Positions 39,846 to 51,524 of a stretch of DNA of 64,000 nucleotides are shown piece after piece. A program made the position numbers and the translations under genes. How positions within the stretch are numbered: the stretch's first letter is position 1; the number at the start of each line of letters is the position of its first letter. The stretch comes from Leishmania infantum JPCM5. Lineage: Eukaryota > Euglenozoa > Kinetoplastea > Trypanosomatida > Trypanosomatidae. The notes below the pieces were generated by a model. It was not told the DNA's origin, searched no databases, and saw nothing but the letters and a program-made list of their open reading frames with translations. The stretch lies in the NCBI RefSeq assembly GCF_000002875.2, contig NC_009415.2, forward strand, positions 1,126,001-1,190,000, written 5' to 3'.

Positions 39846-42473
39846 GCCATGGGAGAGGAAAAAAGGAAAACAAAACAGCACCACAGGCGAAGCCACAGAG
39901 CGGAGGAGGCAGCAAATCGGGGTTCAGCGAGAAAACAAAACAAAAAAGGAAAAGCGGAGTCGCCCACACAGCTTGATGAAGATGTAAACAACGAGCACAC
40001 AAGGCAACCCGAAAGCAGAGCGCAGAATGAGTGCGAGCTCGGAGGTGACACTCCATGCGCTGCCGTGAAGAGCGCCGTCCTCCAACCTACTAAAACACAG
40101 ACACGCACAGGCACGCACACTCACAAACACAGAGAAAGAGGGAGAGGGGCGCACCAAAATTATGGAGGCAGAACGGCACCACACACACACACGGGAAAGC
40201 ACAGTCCACTCTGCATTCAAGACGGCTGGGGAAGGTCCTTGTACATCATTTCTGTGCCTTCCGACCAACAGAATACCCTGCCACAGAACGGGATGGATAG
40301 GGGAAGGAAAGAAAGTACCGAGGGACAGTGGCGTCACAGCCACTGCGTGGCCGTGCCGGGGTGGTTCTTTCGCGTGCGAGGCCCTCGCCGATTATTTGCC
40401 GATAACGTGCCGACGAACAAACTTCGCTGTATCACAGTCGGCAGAGATTTATGGATGCATTCTTCATTTTTATTTGTTATCAGATGTGGGTGAGGGATGG
40501 TGAGTTGATGGGGACGGTGCGGGTATGCGTTGTACCGAACACTTCGACGTGAGTCACACGTATGCCCCCCCATACACACACAGAGCTCCGGTCTCGACAG
40601 CGATGATTAAGAAGTGTCGAGCGACGTGAGCGGAACAGTTTCAAAAAAAAGAAGGGAGGAGACGAGAGGAAGTGTCGAAGCGACGGGGAAAGCATGGGAG
40701 GAGGGATGATTTGATGGGGGAGAGAGAGAAGGATGCAGAAGAGTCGAAACGCGAAATGGGGGAAGAGGGGGGAGGAAGGAGACAGGAGAGAGGGCGTCCG
40801 TCGTACTGGGAATATATGTGAAGGAGAAAAATATGTTTTCGCTTATTTTTTTTCATCGTGTGAAGAATACAAATTGGAAAGAGCGACAACGACCGAACAA
40901 GAAGAGAGAGCGCGACGGAGTGCCGCACCACTACGATTGAAGGGAACACGCAAACACGCGCACACAGAGAAAGGAAAGGGCACTTGAAGGAAGACGAGGC
41001 GAAAGCGAAAAAAAAACCCGATCAAATAAAATAGCAGCGTCACGCACATCGGAGAGGAAAGAGGGGGTATAGCCCCCCCCCCTACGTGCTGCGCAGTTTC
41101 CATTCCATGCTGCTCGTCATGACGACAGAAAGAAAAAAAAATCTGGCAAAGTGCGGAGTATAGAACGGCATGAGCACTTGTGCGAAGGCAGTATCGAAGA
41201 GCACACACTACGCTCAAGTGGGAAAAAGCGTGGGAGCATCAGGAAACGAACAGCGTGGAAGGCGCTCAGGAACCTTTACAGAGAGGCCCAACACATGAGC
41301 GCCGCATCGGTCTTCCCCGTTTCTCCGGGCCCCTCGTTGTTTGTGTGCGCCCACGGCGCAACTTGAACGGCAACGGCACCACTGATCCCCATCAGGAACG
41401 CAGCAGCGCTCTGGTCGCCTATGAGAGCTTCACCAGTACCGTGATATGACGACAGCACCACCAACGTAAAAGCAACTGGAGACGCGGAAAAGCTAACCCG
41501 GCATTCCCTTTACAGCCATGCCTTGGGAGGCCGCTGTTAGCTGTCGAAGTATGCGGGCTGCAAGGCACGAAGAGGAAAGCGCACAATACCTCACTCAGCA
41601 TGGGCACGCGCTAAAAGAAAAGCGAAGGGGAGCAAATAAAAACAAACAAGGGGCGTAGGCCATCCACCACTTTCGTGCCGCACGTGCTCAGAGGGGCGGT
41701 AATAGTAGGTGATCGTGCGCGCAAGCAGCTGCAGTGCGATGCACGCTGGCCCATGTGCGTTGGCAACGAAGCAGGTGAGGCACTGAACTATGCTTTTCAA
41801 AAAAAAACAAGGAATTCAATCATTTTAAGCACTGCAAACGTGCCCGTACGGGAGGCCTGCGGCGAGGCATACATTTTTGTCCGTCCCGCCTCTCCACTTG
41901 CTTTTTCAACCCTGTGCCAAGCCCTACAGCCTTACGACGGTGCACGCTGAAGAGGCAAGGATTTGGGAGGGAGAGAGGGAGGAGGAAGGCAACCTCTAGA
42001 GCCGCAGCCGGTCGCTTCTTAACAGACGAACGAAACAGTATAACGGAACAGCTGGGCAGGGGGTTGCGGAAGAGACAGAAAACACTGAACAGGAAACAGC
42101 CGCTCGGGGAATGGCGAGCAGAGCATAGACTCTACCGCTACGGGGAAAAATGAAATCCGCGAAAGAAGTCCATGCAATCACCATCAAAACAAGAATTCCC
42201 CGACACACAAAAATAATAAAGGGTGCCGTCGTACCCCCGCCCGCCCTCCCAACGCGACGGGAAGTGGAAGATGCAAACATGGATGAATGAGACGACAGAC
42301 CGCAGCAAACAAAAGAAATCCGCAGACTCCCCAGCAAGCAACCGAGCGGAAGAAAAAGAAACCCATGAAACGCTTCGGCACGCACCTCGTTAGCAGAGGC
42401 AAACACGTGGTGTTCGTCTTCACACCCTCTTCGCACAGCTATCCCTGCTGAGGCAAAGCATTTTCAGACGTCT
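39846..42473. other. Gene-poor stretch downstream of the 809-residue gene
   Basis: It probably contains the long 3' untranslated region of the 42474-44903 gene. Purine-rich plus-strand tracts (40640-40790), a T run at 40847-40854, an A run at 41130-41138 and a C run at 41072-41081 occur. Minus-strand frames near 41276-41800 look partly protein-like but start from non-ATG codons; I call no gene. Confidence 0.45.
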
Positions 42474-44903
42474 CTACTTGGACGGCTTCGGGTGTATTAT
42501 CACGTGTTCCTCCTCTAGCTCATGTGCGTTCGACAGCATACGCTCTGCTTGGCGCTTCTTGCGTGCGATACCGGGAACCTCTCCAGAATCAGTGGTGCTG
42601 CGTGCTGAGTGCACTGACCACGACGCACTGCGCTGTATCAAGAAGGGGTTCGTGCCTTCGTCCACGGAATATTCTACCGAGGGGCATGAGCGACTCATGA
42701 TGCCGTTGCTAGACTCTCCCGGCAAGCGCAGCTCCGTGCCGCTTCGCCCACCAAGGCTACGCAGGGACTTCTCGTTGGAGCTCTCTGTCGTGACGCACAG
42801 CCCCTCCATCCCGATAGAGAGATGAAAGCCGGTGAACCCGGCGAGCCTCTGCTGCGTCCTCCAAGCGCCACCGCCACTTGCCACCGTGATGAACTTTTCG
42901 GGAGTCACGCTGAAGCTGGTAGAGCTGCTGGCTGTTCCACTGGGGCTCCACGCCGGCGCCGTGCCAGGCACCGTGACTTGATCGTATTGTAACGGCGGCA
43001 GCGGAACGGCAGGCTTCAGAGGCGCCTGCGTCGCAGGACCGCTGGTACTGCTAAGACTTGGCGGCACATCTCGACGGGGCGAGAAGGGCACCATCGCCAT
43101 CTGCATCTCCGTGGCGCTCAGGGGCTTCACCTGGCCCTCCAGGTAGCGCCGTCGCAGAAACGGCCGTTGGTGTCGCTCGTTGTACGAGGGCGGAGAGACT
43201 GTGAAGGCGGACGTGGCGCTGTTTGGTGCCCTGGCCGGGTTCAGCTGTTGCTGAAGCGGCTGCGGCGGCTGAGAGGCGAGAGATGAGTGGCAGCCGCTTT
43301 CATCATCCTCTGTGTGCGCTGCGGGTGGTGCTCCGGTCAACGACGTGGCGGCCACTTTCCGCCTATGCGCGTCTGTGGTCGCCCTCGATGCTGCAGGGTC
43401 AGAGGATGATGTCGATGATGCAACCCCATCCATCTCAAAATGCGGAGCTGCGATGCTGGTCGACCGAGAGTTGTTCCACTTCCGCGGATCCTTGCGGCGC
43501 GGCTTGCGGGACGCCGACTGCGGTGCATGACCGGCGGGCGGCGTCGACTTGTCGACGGAGCCCAGACTACATGCCGTTTCCTTCGGCTCTGTGGACGCGC
43601 CATTCAGCGTCTTGGGCAGGAGAGATGGCTGTCTCGGTGCCGCCGACGTGGTGGTACTGCTCGCTGAAGACGCAGATGCCGATCCCTCGGTGTCCACGGT
43701 GGCTCGTCTCTCGGACGCCGGCCTTCTTCGAAGGCTGGAGGAGTGACGGCTCCAATTTATCTCTGCTGTGGTCGTGGGCACGACGTCGTCTCTCTTGAGC
43801 ACTGCTGAGCGGCTTTGGCCTGCCTTGTTGCTCTCCACCGCTCCTGTGCCGAGGTCGCAGAAAGGCGAGCAGCCAGTGGGGCCGAGCCCGTTTCCGAACG
43901 ACGCTGAGGCGGGAGAGGCGGTGTTCGCGGAAGCATACTGCGTGTCGTCCTTTATGGTGCCCCTCTTGCGCGGTGACCCTAACCTGTCATTCCGCGAAGT
44001 CGAGAACCCCGAGAGGTGAAGCTGCGGCGGCGCGTGCAGCGTTTCTGTATTGGTCGTCCACCTCTCCGCAGCATCGAGTCGCCGCGTTAGATCAAAGATA
44101 TTCTCTCTGGACAGACGCGAGGAGGCGCCGCCTCGCGATGTCAGATGAGTCGAGTCAGAGAGTCGGTGCTGCGCTGCGCTCAGTACTACGGCGCCGTCCG
44201 CGGTGCGCGTGACATTGCCGTGATCGTGCTCGTCCCTCCGAAACGTGGTATCTACGTAGTAGTAGCCAGAGCCGACAGATCCTCGCACAGAGCACGACAT
44301 CGAGCTCGCCGGGGCCGTCAGGCTGTCGTGCAGACTGCGGCGCGAGTTCACGCTACGGCCCCCGAAGCTGTCGTCAGAGTTGAGAAAGGTGCCAGCCGAT
44401 GCCGGAGTGAACCCTCCGCCGTCTTTCCGGGAGAGGTGGCAGTCGCTCAGTGCCGTACCGGACGTGGCGAAAGAGTTTGTACGCTGCGCAGACCCGAAAC
44501 GCGGCTCGGTGAAGGCAGCGGCCGCGATGGCGCACGGAGCGCCGTAGAGAGTCACGCGAGAGTAGCCACAGCCGTCATTGCTCTCTGCGTATTGGTAGAG
44601 CTGCGCTGCCGAAGACACGCCTTGGTGAGAGCTTGCTCGACTGCGTGGGCCTTCGCGCAAGCTTGCTGCACGCTGATACGGGTGTGCAGCATCGTCGTGG
44701 CCGTAGAAACCAGATGAGAACGCTGAAAACGCCATCGCCAACCCGGCTGCGGAGCCCATCATGGCAGGGGGACGAGCCGCGCCTTCGTCGCTCATGGTGT
44801 ACGGACCCATCATCGAGCACATGGGTGTGGAGCTGCCAAACAGCTCAGCGTGCAGAGACGTCGTGGACGATGGTTGAGATGAGCACTGCATCGCAGAAAT
44901 CAT
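42474..44903 (-). CDS. Large Ser/Thr-rich kinetoplastid hypothetical protein
   Basis: 809 residues. Dominated by Ser, Thr, Ala, Pro and Gly, with many SxS and RxxS sites typical of disordered phosphoproteins. No transmembrane helix or signal peptide. Slightly more ordered stretches are FDLTRRLDAAERWTTNTETL near the middle, PFLRRRYLEGQVKPLSATEM, and a C-terminal region with FTGFHLSIGMEGLCVTTESS and ending ELEEEHVIIHPKPSK. No catalytic motif recognised. The ATG at 44903 (MISAMQCSS) is chosen because a pyrimidine tract (CTCTCCTCCCCCATTCAG) ends at 44937-44938, making it the first Met of the mRNA; the frame further upstream is hydrophobic and low complexity. It could be a cytoskeletal or signalling scaffold, but that is guesswork. 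The gene itself is clearly coding from its length and composition. Confidence 0.82.
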   Translation of the reverse strand: MISAMQCSSQPSSTTSLHAELFGSSTPMCSMMGPYTMSDEGAARPPAMMGSAAGLAMAFSAFSSGFYGHDDAAHPYQRAASLREGPRSRASSHQGVSSAAQLYQYAESNDGCGYSRVTLYGAPCAIAAAAFTEPRFGSAQRTNSFATSGTALSDCHLSRKDGGGFTPASAGTFLNSDDSFGGRSVNSRRSLHDSLTAPASSMSCSVRGSVGSGYYYVDTTFRRDEHDHGNVTRTADGAVVLSAAQHRLSDSTHLTSRGGASSRLSRENIFDLTRRLDAAERWTTNTETLHAPPQLHLSGFSTSRNDRLGSPRKRGTIKDDTQYASANTASPASASFGNGLGPTGCSPFCDLGTGAVESNKAGQSRSAVLKRDDVVPTTTAEINWSRHSSSLRRRPASERRATVDTEGSASASSASSTTTSAAPRQPSLLPKTLNGASTEPKETACSLGSVDKSTPPAGHAPQSASRKPRRKDPRKWNNSRSTSIAAPHFEMDGVASSTSSSDPAASRATTDAHRRKVAATSLTGAPPAAHTEDDESGCHSSLASQPPQPLQQQLNPARAPNSATSAFTVSPPSYNERHQRPFLRRRYLEGQVKPLSATEMQMAMVPFSPRRDVPPSLSSTSGPATQAPLKPAVPLPPLQYDQVTVPGTAPAWSPSGTASSSTSFSVTPEKFITVASGGGAWRTQQRLAGFTGFHLSIGMEGLCVTTESSNEKSLRSLGGRSGTELRLPGESSNGIMSRSCPSVEYSVDEGTNPFLIQRSASWSVHSARSTTDSGEVPGIARKKRQAERMLSNAHELEEEHVIIHPKPSK

Positions 44904-44936
44904 CCGACACGCAGAGAAAGAGAAATCCTTAACAGC

Positions 44937-44938
44937 CT
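44937..44938 (-). promoter_or_regulatory. Predicted trans-splice acceptor AG for the 809-residue gene
   Basis: CTCTCCTCCCCCATTCAG on the minus strand ends here, 33 bases before the ATG at 44903. Predicted only. Confidence 0.5.
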
Positions 44939-46448
44939 GAATGGGGGAGGAGAGCGCAAAGTCGGCACACGAAGCAACACAGCGAGACGCCGAAACAACA
45001 CGTGGTGGAGGTGCGCTAGGCACGCAGCGGAGAAACAAGCACCAGGAGAGGGTGATGAGCGAAAGGGCGGAACGAATCTTCAAAGAAGCCCTGCACACGG
45101 ACACGCACACAAGGAAGAAGCGGATACAACGCTGACGTCCAGCTGCAGGGCCTGATCGACGCCCCACCACCTGCAAGCTGGCAAGTGGCACAGAGGAGCA
45201 GTTTCAACGTAATCAGGAAAGACAAAAAAGGATCTACGCACTACGCACGTGATTGTGAAGCTCTTTGTACGTGGCAACGGCAAGGCAGAGGTGGAGCAAG
45301 GCCCTCGCTTCTGCCCCTTCTGATACAGAGACACAGCAACGCCTCCTCGAGGCCTGACACAGGGAAAGCGTACCCCAGCGACGAGAACACAGGTGCCTCT
45401 CCAGTCCTGAACGGGAAGAGCACAAATGATATGGACAAAAAAAAGAATAAAACAAGAAAACACGAAACGAAATACAATGATGAACAACCCGAAATGGAAA
45501 CGAGGATGCGCGCACACTACACAGGGCTTGGAAAGACGGAGAGAAGTGAAAACAGAGAGCATACAAGCAAACAACAAAAAGCACGCAGAAAAGGTAGAGG
45601 GGGGGTAACCAAAAGGAAAAAATAAGCGAAGAAAGACAACAGAGATAAAGCGGTGTTTGTGTGATCGTTTCTGAGCGTGTGTGGGGGGAGGGGGAGGGGG
45701 AGTGAGAGGGGAGGTATATGAGAACGGTCTTCTAAAAGGGAAAAAAGCGAAAAATAAGGACGTGCAGTTCCGTTTCTCTGATACCCAGCCCCCGGAAAGG
45801 GACAAAAATGGAAAAACAAAAGGGGGCGCGAAGAACGGAAGAGTAACGCGCCGTGATCGGCGTGCAGACGAGAGCAGCTTCAATATACACAGATGTATGT
45901 ACACAGATAGAGGTACATGTATATGTGTATGTATATATACATGTATGTGGATAGCGCAAGGAAATAGTGAACGCGCAAACAGAAGATCGACTACGGCAGA
46001 CACGCGAAACAACGAGACCACACACACACACAAGTGTGCAGCGAGATGTTTGACAACAAAGTACGACAGAGGAGTACAACAGTGCCGAGTAAGCAAAACA
46101 AAGAAATCTACTGGAACTGATAATACCCGGCGACGACAGCAAACAAAGACCGACACGCGTCGTCGGCCGCGGCTGTTGACCAAGCGAAATCCAAAAAATA
46201 ATAATAATAGTGAGCAGCAAAGTCCCCCCCCCCCCAACACTCCTCCTGCGCACACCACTCTTTACGGTGCAGGGGTGCGAGTAGAAGTGAGCCCGTGGTT
46301 CGCTCGAAAAACGGTGGAGAGCCACACTCCAGCGATCGGACTCCTTTTTGAGGTTCGGTTGCTGGTGCTCGTCTCCCCCACCCCTGGAAGAGGGCGTGGG
46401 TCGCGCTTTGGGAGAACCCGAATTATCGTGCGTGGCGATGGCGCTGAA

Positions 46449-46490
46449 ATATACACACACACATGCATACACATATACATATACATATAC

Positions 46491-46521
<31 letters not shown>

Positions 46522-46538
46522 CGTGTGTGTATGTGTAT
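46449..46538. repeat. Palindromic (AC)n-(AT)n-(GT)n microsatellite
   Basis: An AC-rich run, an AT-rich centre and a long GT run follow one another, so the two arms are nearly complementary. The 90 bp could fold as a hairpin or cruciform. It lies deep in the 44904-49366 gene-free region. Confidence 0.8.
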
Positions 46539-49366
46539 CGAGAGGGGGATGGCAGGCCAAAGACAGACACACACACACAGAGAGAGAGACGAGCCGAAAC
46601 GGGCGCGGCCCAGACAACCGGGTGCGGTGTTCTTGGCAGGCACAAACCGAAAAGACGTAATGAAACAGCAAAGGAATAAACGACACGGGACAGACGCGCA
46701 GACAAGGGAGGGGGACGAACAGGGGGCGGGCGAGCGGGCCGGCCGGCCGGGAGATGGGTAGAGAGGAAGCGCGGCACGCACACACACACGTGAGAACTCC
46801 CTTCAGCGTGCGCGGTGCTCAGCTGATGGAAGTTGCGTTGCTGGTTCTCTGTGCAGTAGAGGGAAGAAGCAACGGATTGGCGGAAGACGAGCGCAGAGTG
46901 ACGGTGGGTGGACATGCGCAGCGGAGGCGGTGGAATAGGGGAGGACATCGTTGGCGCACATGTGCGTCAGGTGCCCAAGGTTACGAAGGGCAGACTCTTG
47001 AAGCGGTGGGAGGGAGCACTGGGACATAGTTCGGGCCACCGTCAGATATGCGTGCCCCCAAGACGCAGTGGGCGCAACTCAGCGGTCAAGCCGGATGCAA
47101 GTGGCCCTCACATAGCCTCAAGCGGATTCTCATGCGACGCGCAGGTTGGTCTCTTCTCCCCAGACTAGTCTGCGTGAACGGAGCGACACGCACACACACA
47201 GCGTCCACTGGCCTCTTTTCTTTTCGTTTCGTCTTTTTCTTTCGCGGATCGAAGTGCGTGCGCCGCACCGCCTGAGGCGGCCCACAAACAGAGGATATTT
47301 TAACGCACACACGCATGAATACGTAAATACACAGGCACGTGGCGTGCCACAGGTATATGCTATACATGGACATATGCGCCCGCATCCGGCACACAGAGAC
47401 TTCCCTTAGAATCCATCTATTTATATACACACGCACACGCTCTTTGCTTCTGCTCACCTCCATTCTGCAGCGCACCGAACACATTCATGTGCGACAGCGG
47501 AGAGCCAACAGCCCACACAACTAAAACCGATTACTGTGAACACACGCTCTACGAAGATAAAAAAAAAGGAGGAGGGATCGCACTCCTTCGCGCAGCTGGT
47601 GCTGCGCATCAAGCAGCAGAGCAGCCAAGTACGTTTCCGCACCGTCGCACTACAAATGCGTCAGACCCACCATGCCCTACATTCACGAAGAAAAACGCGT
47701 GAGCATCAAGGGCAGTAGTCACTCGCACGCATGCGCAGAGTCTTTGGCTGCGTGGCTGAAACCTCCTCTCGTTTGCTGGAAACCTAAAGATTGACGGCCG
47801 CGCCGTATCTGCAACTTTATTCGCATCTTTCATGTGTAGGAAGACACCCACCCGTATGCGCAGAGATCCACACGACGTCCCATGAAGAGTACGCGAACAG
47901 CAAAAAGGAAAATTGAATGCTCTGCGCAACGGAGCGGGGTGCCTCTCGCACCATATAGAAAGAAGCAATGAAAAGAAACGAGCACGGCGACGACACGGAC
48001 GCCGTGAGAGAGGGGTATCCTCTACGCGACACAGACATATATGTATATACATTCACACACACACGTACGCATCGGCACACACCTAGCACTTGAATGCACA
48101 CAACTCGGTGATGTTAACGTTTTAGCACGCTGCAAACGCGGACATAAAGAGCGAACGAAAAAAAAAGAAAACGATGAGGCGGAAGGAGAGGGGAGGGGGA
48201 CGTCCACACGACAGAAAAACAGAAGTGCCGGTGCACCCGCCTCGAAAGAAAAAAAATTCCCAAGCCAAAGAGCTAAACTGGATGAGGCACGCGGACGTCG
48301 CAAGAGGTAAATCGCATTACTGCCTACATGTGTGCAAGAGCTGATTTTGAATCCGTGCCTGAGTGTTCGTCGCGAGGCGCCAACAGACGTGGCCCGCTGT
48401 GACGGCGGGGACTTTGTACCGAGCGGCGCAAAATGATCCTGTGCGGGGGAAGCGAACCGACAATCGATGCCCCCACATACCCGGACGCACGCATGCCAGA
48501 TCACGCAAGCGCGAGCACAGTTTGGAAAAGGAGACCGTCAATGTTCTTTTTCTTTTTCGCGCACATTTCCGTGTGGCTCTTCCGCTTCTCTGCCCACTTC
48601 AGACTCTGTGCGAGCCACGAGAGCGACAGCCGGTGTCGCCACGCGCTCCAGTCCGCTGGAGGAGCAGAAAGGTGCAAGATGTAGCGGCGAGAAAGAGAAA
48701 GAGGGCGAGAGGGCGACGGTTATAGGCAAACCGCCAGGGCGGCAGCGTGAAGAGAGGAAGAGAAGGCGACTCACAGCGAAGGGAAGGCAGGAAAATACGG
48801 AAAAGAAAAGTGTCATGAGCCAGCGCATCCCATGGGCACAGACAAAGAATGAGCTGAGTCTTTACTCTGTGAGACAGGCAGGCACAGAGCACAAAACGCG
48901 GCAAATGTAAAAAAAAGAAAAAATCATACAAACCCGATGTTGCAGACTGCCGCAAGCGATGCTATTCAAATTGCCTGCGCCGCCTCGCGCACGTTTGTGC
49001 AAGATACAAAACCGAGGCACAAACACACACATACGTGGAAAAACGAAGAGCACATAGGCGCAGAGAAGCCTCCTCTCACGCGCCTCATTCGCGCCCATCC
49101 CCATCGCAGCTCACGGCCGCCGTGTTGTGGATCCTGTTAGTTGGTTTATAGCCTACTCTCGTGTGTCGCACGCCGCATACTTTATCCGGCTTCCTTTTCG
49201 CGTTGCCTTCTTCCTTCACTCGAGGGAAGCTTGTGTTACACATACGGGCACAGACGCACCGTTTCATCAGCTGAGGAACGCGCAACACGGCGTTCGTTGG
49301 AGAGGAGGGTAGCGAAGAGTGGTGCCTTGACAGGCCACATCTCAGCCACAGAAAGCCGTCGGTACC

Positions 49367-50722
49367 TCACATGTAGTGGCTCAAAATCTCATCATGCGCA
49401 GTCGGCGAAGCGCAGGCGCTGGCGCACCCGGCTGTGCCGACAGCCACTGAGTCGATCTGAATGGTGGTGTGGCCAATGCCAAAGTGCTCCTTGCAGATGT
49501 GCTGCGCCTTTTGCAGCGCCTCGGCGGCATTGTCCGCCACCAGGTGCACCGAGAGGGAGACGTACTCGGCAGATAGGGACCATACGTGCAGGTCGTGCAC
49601 ACTGGCGACACCGCCGATCTGCTGGAGCGCCGTCTCCAGTGCATAGTAGTCGACGCTTGCCGGCGTGCTCTCCATCAGAATACTAAGCAGGTCCATCAGC
49701 AGCGCCTTGGTCATGCTCAGCGTGATGAGAGCGAACATGACGGAGCAGAACGGGTCGGCAAGGTTGAAGAGGGAGTGCTCGTACGTGTGATTGCCGTAGT
49801 AGGCTAAGTTGCTGAAGTAGATGAAACTACCAGCGAAAATGACACCGATGGATTGGACGCAGTCGCCCATGGCATGCAGGATAGCGGCGTGCACGGCAAA
49901 ACCCTTGTGGCTGCCAATGCCGCCACCGCTTTCCGCTAGATATCCGTGACCGTGTCCATGGTCGTGCCCGTGATCGTGACGGTCGTCGTGTGCGTGGTTG
50001 TGTCCGTGGCCGCCCTCGTGAAGGTCTCTATGACTGTGATCATGGTCGTGCATCTCACTCTCGCCGTGGCTGTGCCCGTGCGAGGAGCCGAAGTGGCTGT
50101 GGCCGTGAGAGCCGCCAAAGTAGAGGATGGAGGCACACACAACGTTCACCAGCATGCCAAGCACACCAACTAAAATCATGAGACGCGAGTCCACTGCTTG
50201 ACACTCGCGAGCCTTCACTGCGCCAGCGGAAGCTTGCGCCGGTACGCGACTGCACATGTACATGTCGTAGGTGCGGTACCCTGCCTCAATGACAATCCAG
50301 GTCACCAACGCCCAGATCGAAAAGACAGAGATGAGGGTGCCAATCACCTCAGCCCGGTGCCAGCCGTAGCTGTAGCGGCCGCACGCCGCACGCCCAGCTG
50401 CGACAAGGGCACCAATACTCAGCGCATAGGACCCGACATCGGTCAACAAGTGGATGGCGTCCGTGAGTAGGGCCAGCGAGTGGGCAATCACACCGCTGGC
50501 AAACTCGACGATCATAAAGACAAAGCAGAAAATGAGGGCGCCCAGGAGAACCTTCTTCTCCGACTCGCGGCGGGCATTGACGGCGGACAGCGCCTCATCG
50601 ATCGTGCGCTCTTCGGCAACCGTGACGTGCACCGTATTAGACGCAGTGTGGTAGTTGGTCGCCGCCGGACCGGCAGGGGCCACCGTCAACCCCGTCGTCT
50701 CTCTCGGTTGCTCAGGTGACAT
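49367..50722 (-). CDS. CDF/ZnT-family zinc transporter
   Basis: 451 residues. Cation diffusion facilitators move Zn2+ out of the cytosol by proton antiport. Six transmembrane segments are recognisable: about residues 57-78 (VLLGALIFCFVFMIVEF), 85-110, 127-147, 182-202, then two after the loop. TM2 carries HSLALLTDAIHLLTDV and TM5 HAAILHAMGDCVQS, the paired HxxxD zinc sites. Between TM4 and TM5 is a His-rich loop (about residues 205-262) of HGHSH/HDHGHDH repeats, the hallmark of ZnT proteins. A cytosolic C-terminal domain follows (VHDLHVWSLSAEYVSLSVHL; KEHFGIGHTTIQID), closely like human ZnT2/3/4/8. The ATG at 50722 starts a hydrophilic N-tail; a pyrimidine tract and AG at 50871-50872 precede it. 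It is probably on an intracellular organelle such as acidocalcisome or endosome, but the sequence does not settle the location. Confidence 0.95.
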   Translation of the reverse strand: MSPEQPRETTGLTVAPAGPAATNYHTASNTVHVTVAEERTIDEALSAVNARRESEKKVLLGALIFCFVFMIVEFASGVIAHSLALLTDAIHLLTDVGSYALSIGALVAAGRAACGRYSYGWHRAEVIGTLISVFSIWALVTWIVIEAGYRTYDMYMCSRVPAQASAGAVKARECQAVDSRLMILVGVLGMLVNVVCASILYFGGSHGHSHFGSSHGHSHGESEMHDHDHSHRDLHEGGHGHNHAHDDRHDHGHDHGHGHGYLAESGGGIGSHKGFAVHAAILHAMGDCVQSIGVIFAGSFIYFSNLAYYGNHTYEHSLFNLADPFCSVMFALITLSMTKALLMDLLSILMESTPASVDYYALETALQQIGGVASVHDLHVWSLSAEYVSLSVHLVADNAAEALQKAQHICKEHFGIGHTTIQIDSVAVGTAGCASACASPTAHDEILSHYM

Positions 50723-51524
50723 CGTCACAGGACCCAATAGCAAGTGTATATATGTATAGATAGAGATACAGATAGATTTCGAAGTATTCACAGCGGCAGA
50801 GGTACCTGTCAGTGGATCAAGCAGCTCAGAACTCGTTGGGGAGTGACGCGGCGACAGCAACTCATCAATCCTACGAAGACAGCGATGCAGCACACAGAGA
50901 AGGAGGGCGAGGGAGAGAGGGAGGCGGCGGCGGCGGAGACAGGAAGGGAGCTGAATACCTCGGTGAAGGGCACCAGAAACGCGGAGATGCCAAAGCAAAT
51001 CTTCTGGGGAGAAGCAACGGCCGAAGAGGGGGATGAGGCGCGGTGAGAAGAGTCGAAAACGGCAACAAAGAGAAGCCCACGAAACCAATCGAAAGACACG
51101 CGCACAGGAAGACCAGAGCCGTAACGCACGAAAAAAAAAAAGAATGTGCAGCCGAGTTGTGCAGTTCTCTTGTGTGTATGTGCAGGAGTGAGTGTATTGC
51201 TCAAATGCACCGATGACACGCGAAAGAAGCGAAGGAGAAACAGCTGCATGTGAGTAGAGAGAGAGTCAGAGTACGGAGTCCTTCGGTCCTGCCAGCAGCA
51301 CCGTGTATGATCGGCACTCGACTTCCAGCGGCAAACCTCCAACACGTGAGGTTTGTCGATTTGTTTTTGCCTCAACGCATCGAGGGGCTCGCGTAAAGGG
51401 GCATACATCAGTGCGCGGCATCCATGGCGTCGTGTACCCGCATCCTCTTAGAAGAAGCCCAGCAACCTCCATATCCCTGTCCATGCCGAGCCACTTCTGG
51501 TTACGAGATTTTCCCGGACCCACG
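50723..51524. other. Intergenic region upstream of the zinc transporter
   Basis: It contains the transporter's predicted acceptor (AG at 50871-50872 after CCTCCCTCTCTCCCTCGCCC on the minus strand) and an A run at about 51130-51142. No gene seen; the short frame at 51266-51523 overlaps the truncated 3' edge of repeat copy 5 and has no features. Confidence 0.5.

Larger units (their letters stand above)
44904..49366. other. 4.5 kb gene-poor region between zinc transporter and 809-residue gene
   Basis: No gene I can support. It contains the acceptor for the 809-residue gene (44937-44938), a C run at 46226-46237, the AC/AT/GT microsatellite at 46449-46538, GGCC repeats near 46736-46750 and AT-rich tracts near 45890-45950. 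A 392-codon minus-strand frame (45080-46258) and a 351-codon frame (45732-46787) are Phe/Ser/Cys/Thr-His-rich products of pyrimidine-rich DNA. A 74-codon frame at about 46803-47024 (MSQCSLPPLQ) is the only balanced candidate and is weak. Confidence 0.5.

Noticed and set aside
41276..41464. 62-codon minus-strand frame with a protein-like hydrophobic centre
   Set aside because: The first codon is TTG, not ATG, and no further support exists; probably 3' untranslated sequence of the 809-residue gene.
45080..46258. 392-codon minus-strand frame
   Set aside because: Product is Phe/Ser/Leu/His-rich low complexity typical of translated pyrimidine-rich spacer; it overlaps other equally long frames and the upstream region of the 809-residue gene.
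46803..47024. 74-codon minus-strand frame beginning MSQCSLPPLQ
   Set aside because: Balanced composition but no family, acceptor or other support; left as an unconfirmed small frame.
49943..50120. Repeated GTCGTG/CGTGAC units suggesting a minisatellite
   Set aside because: This is simply the coding sequence of the His/Asp/Gly-rich loop of the zinc transporter.
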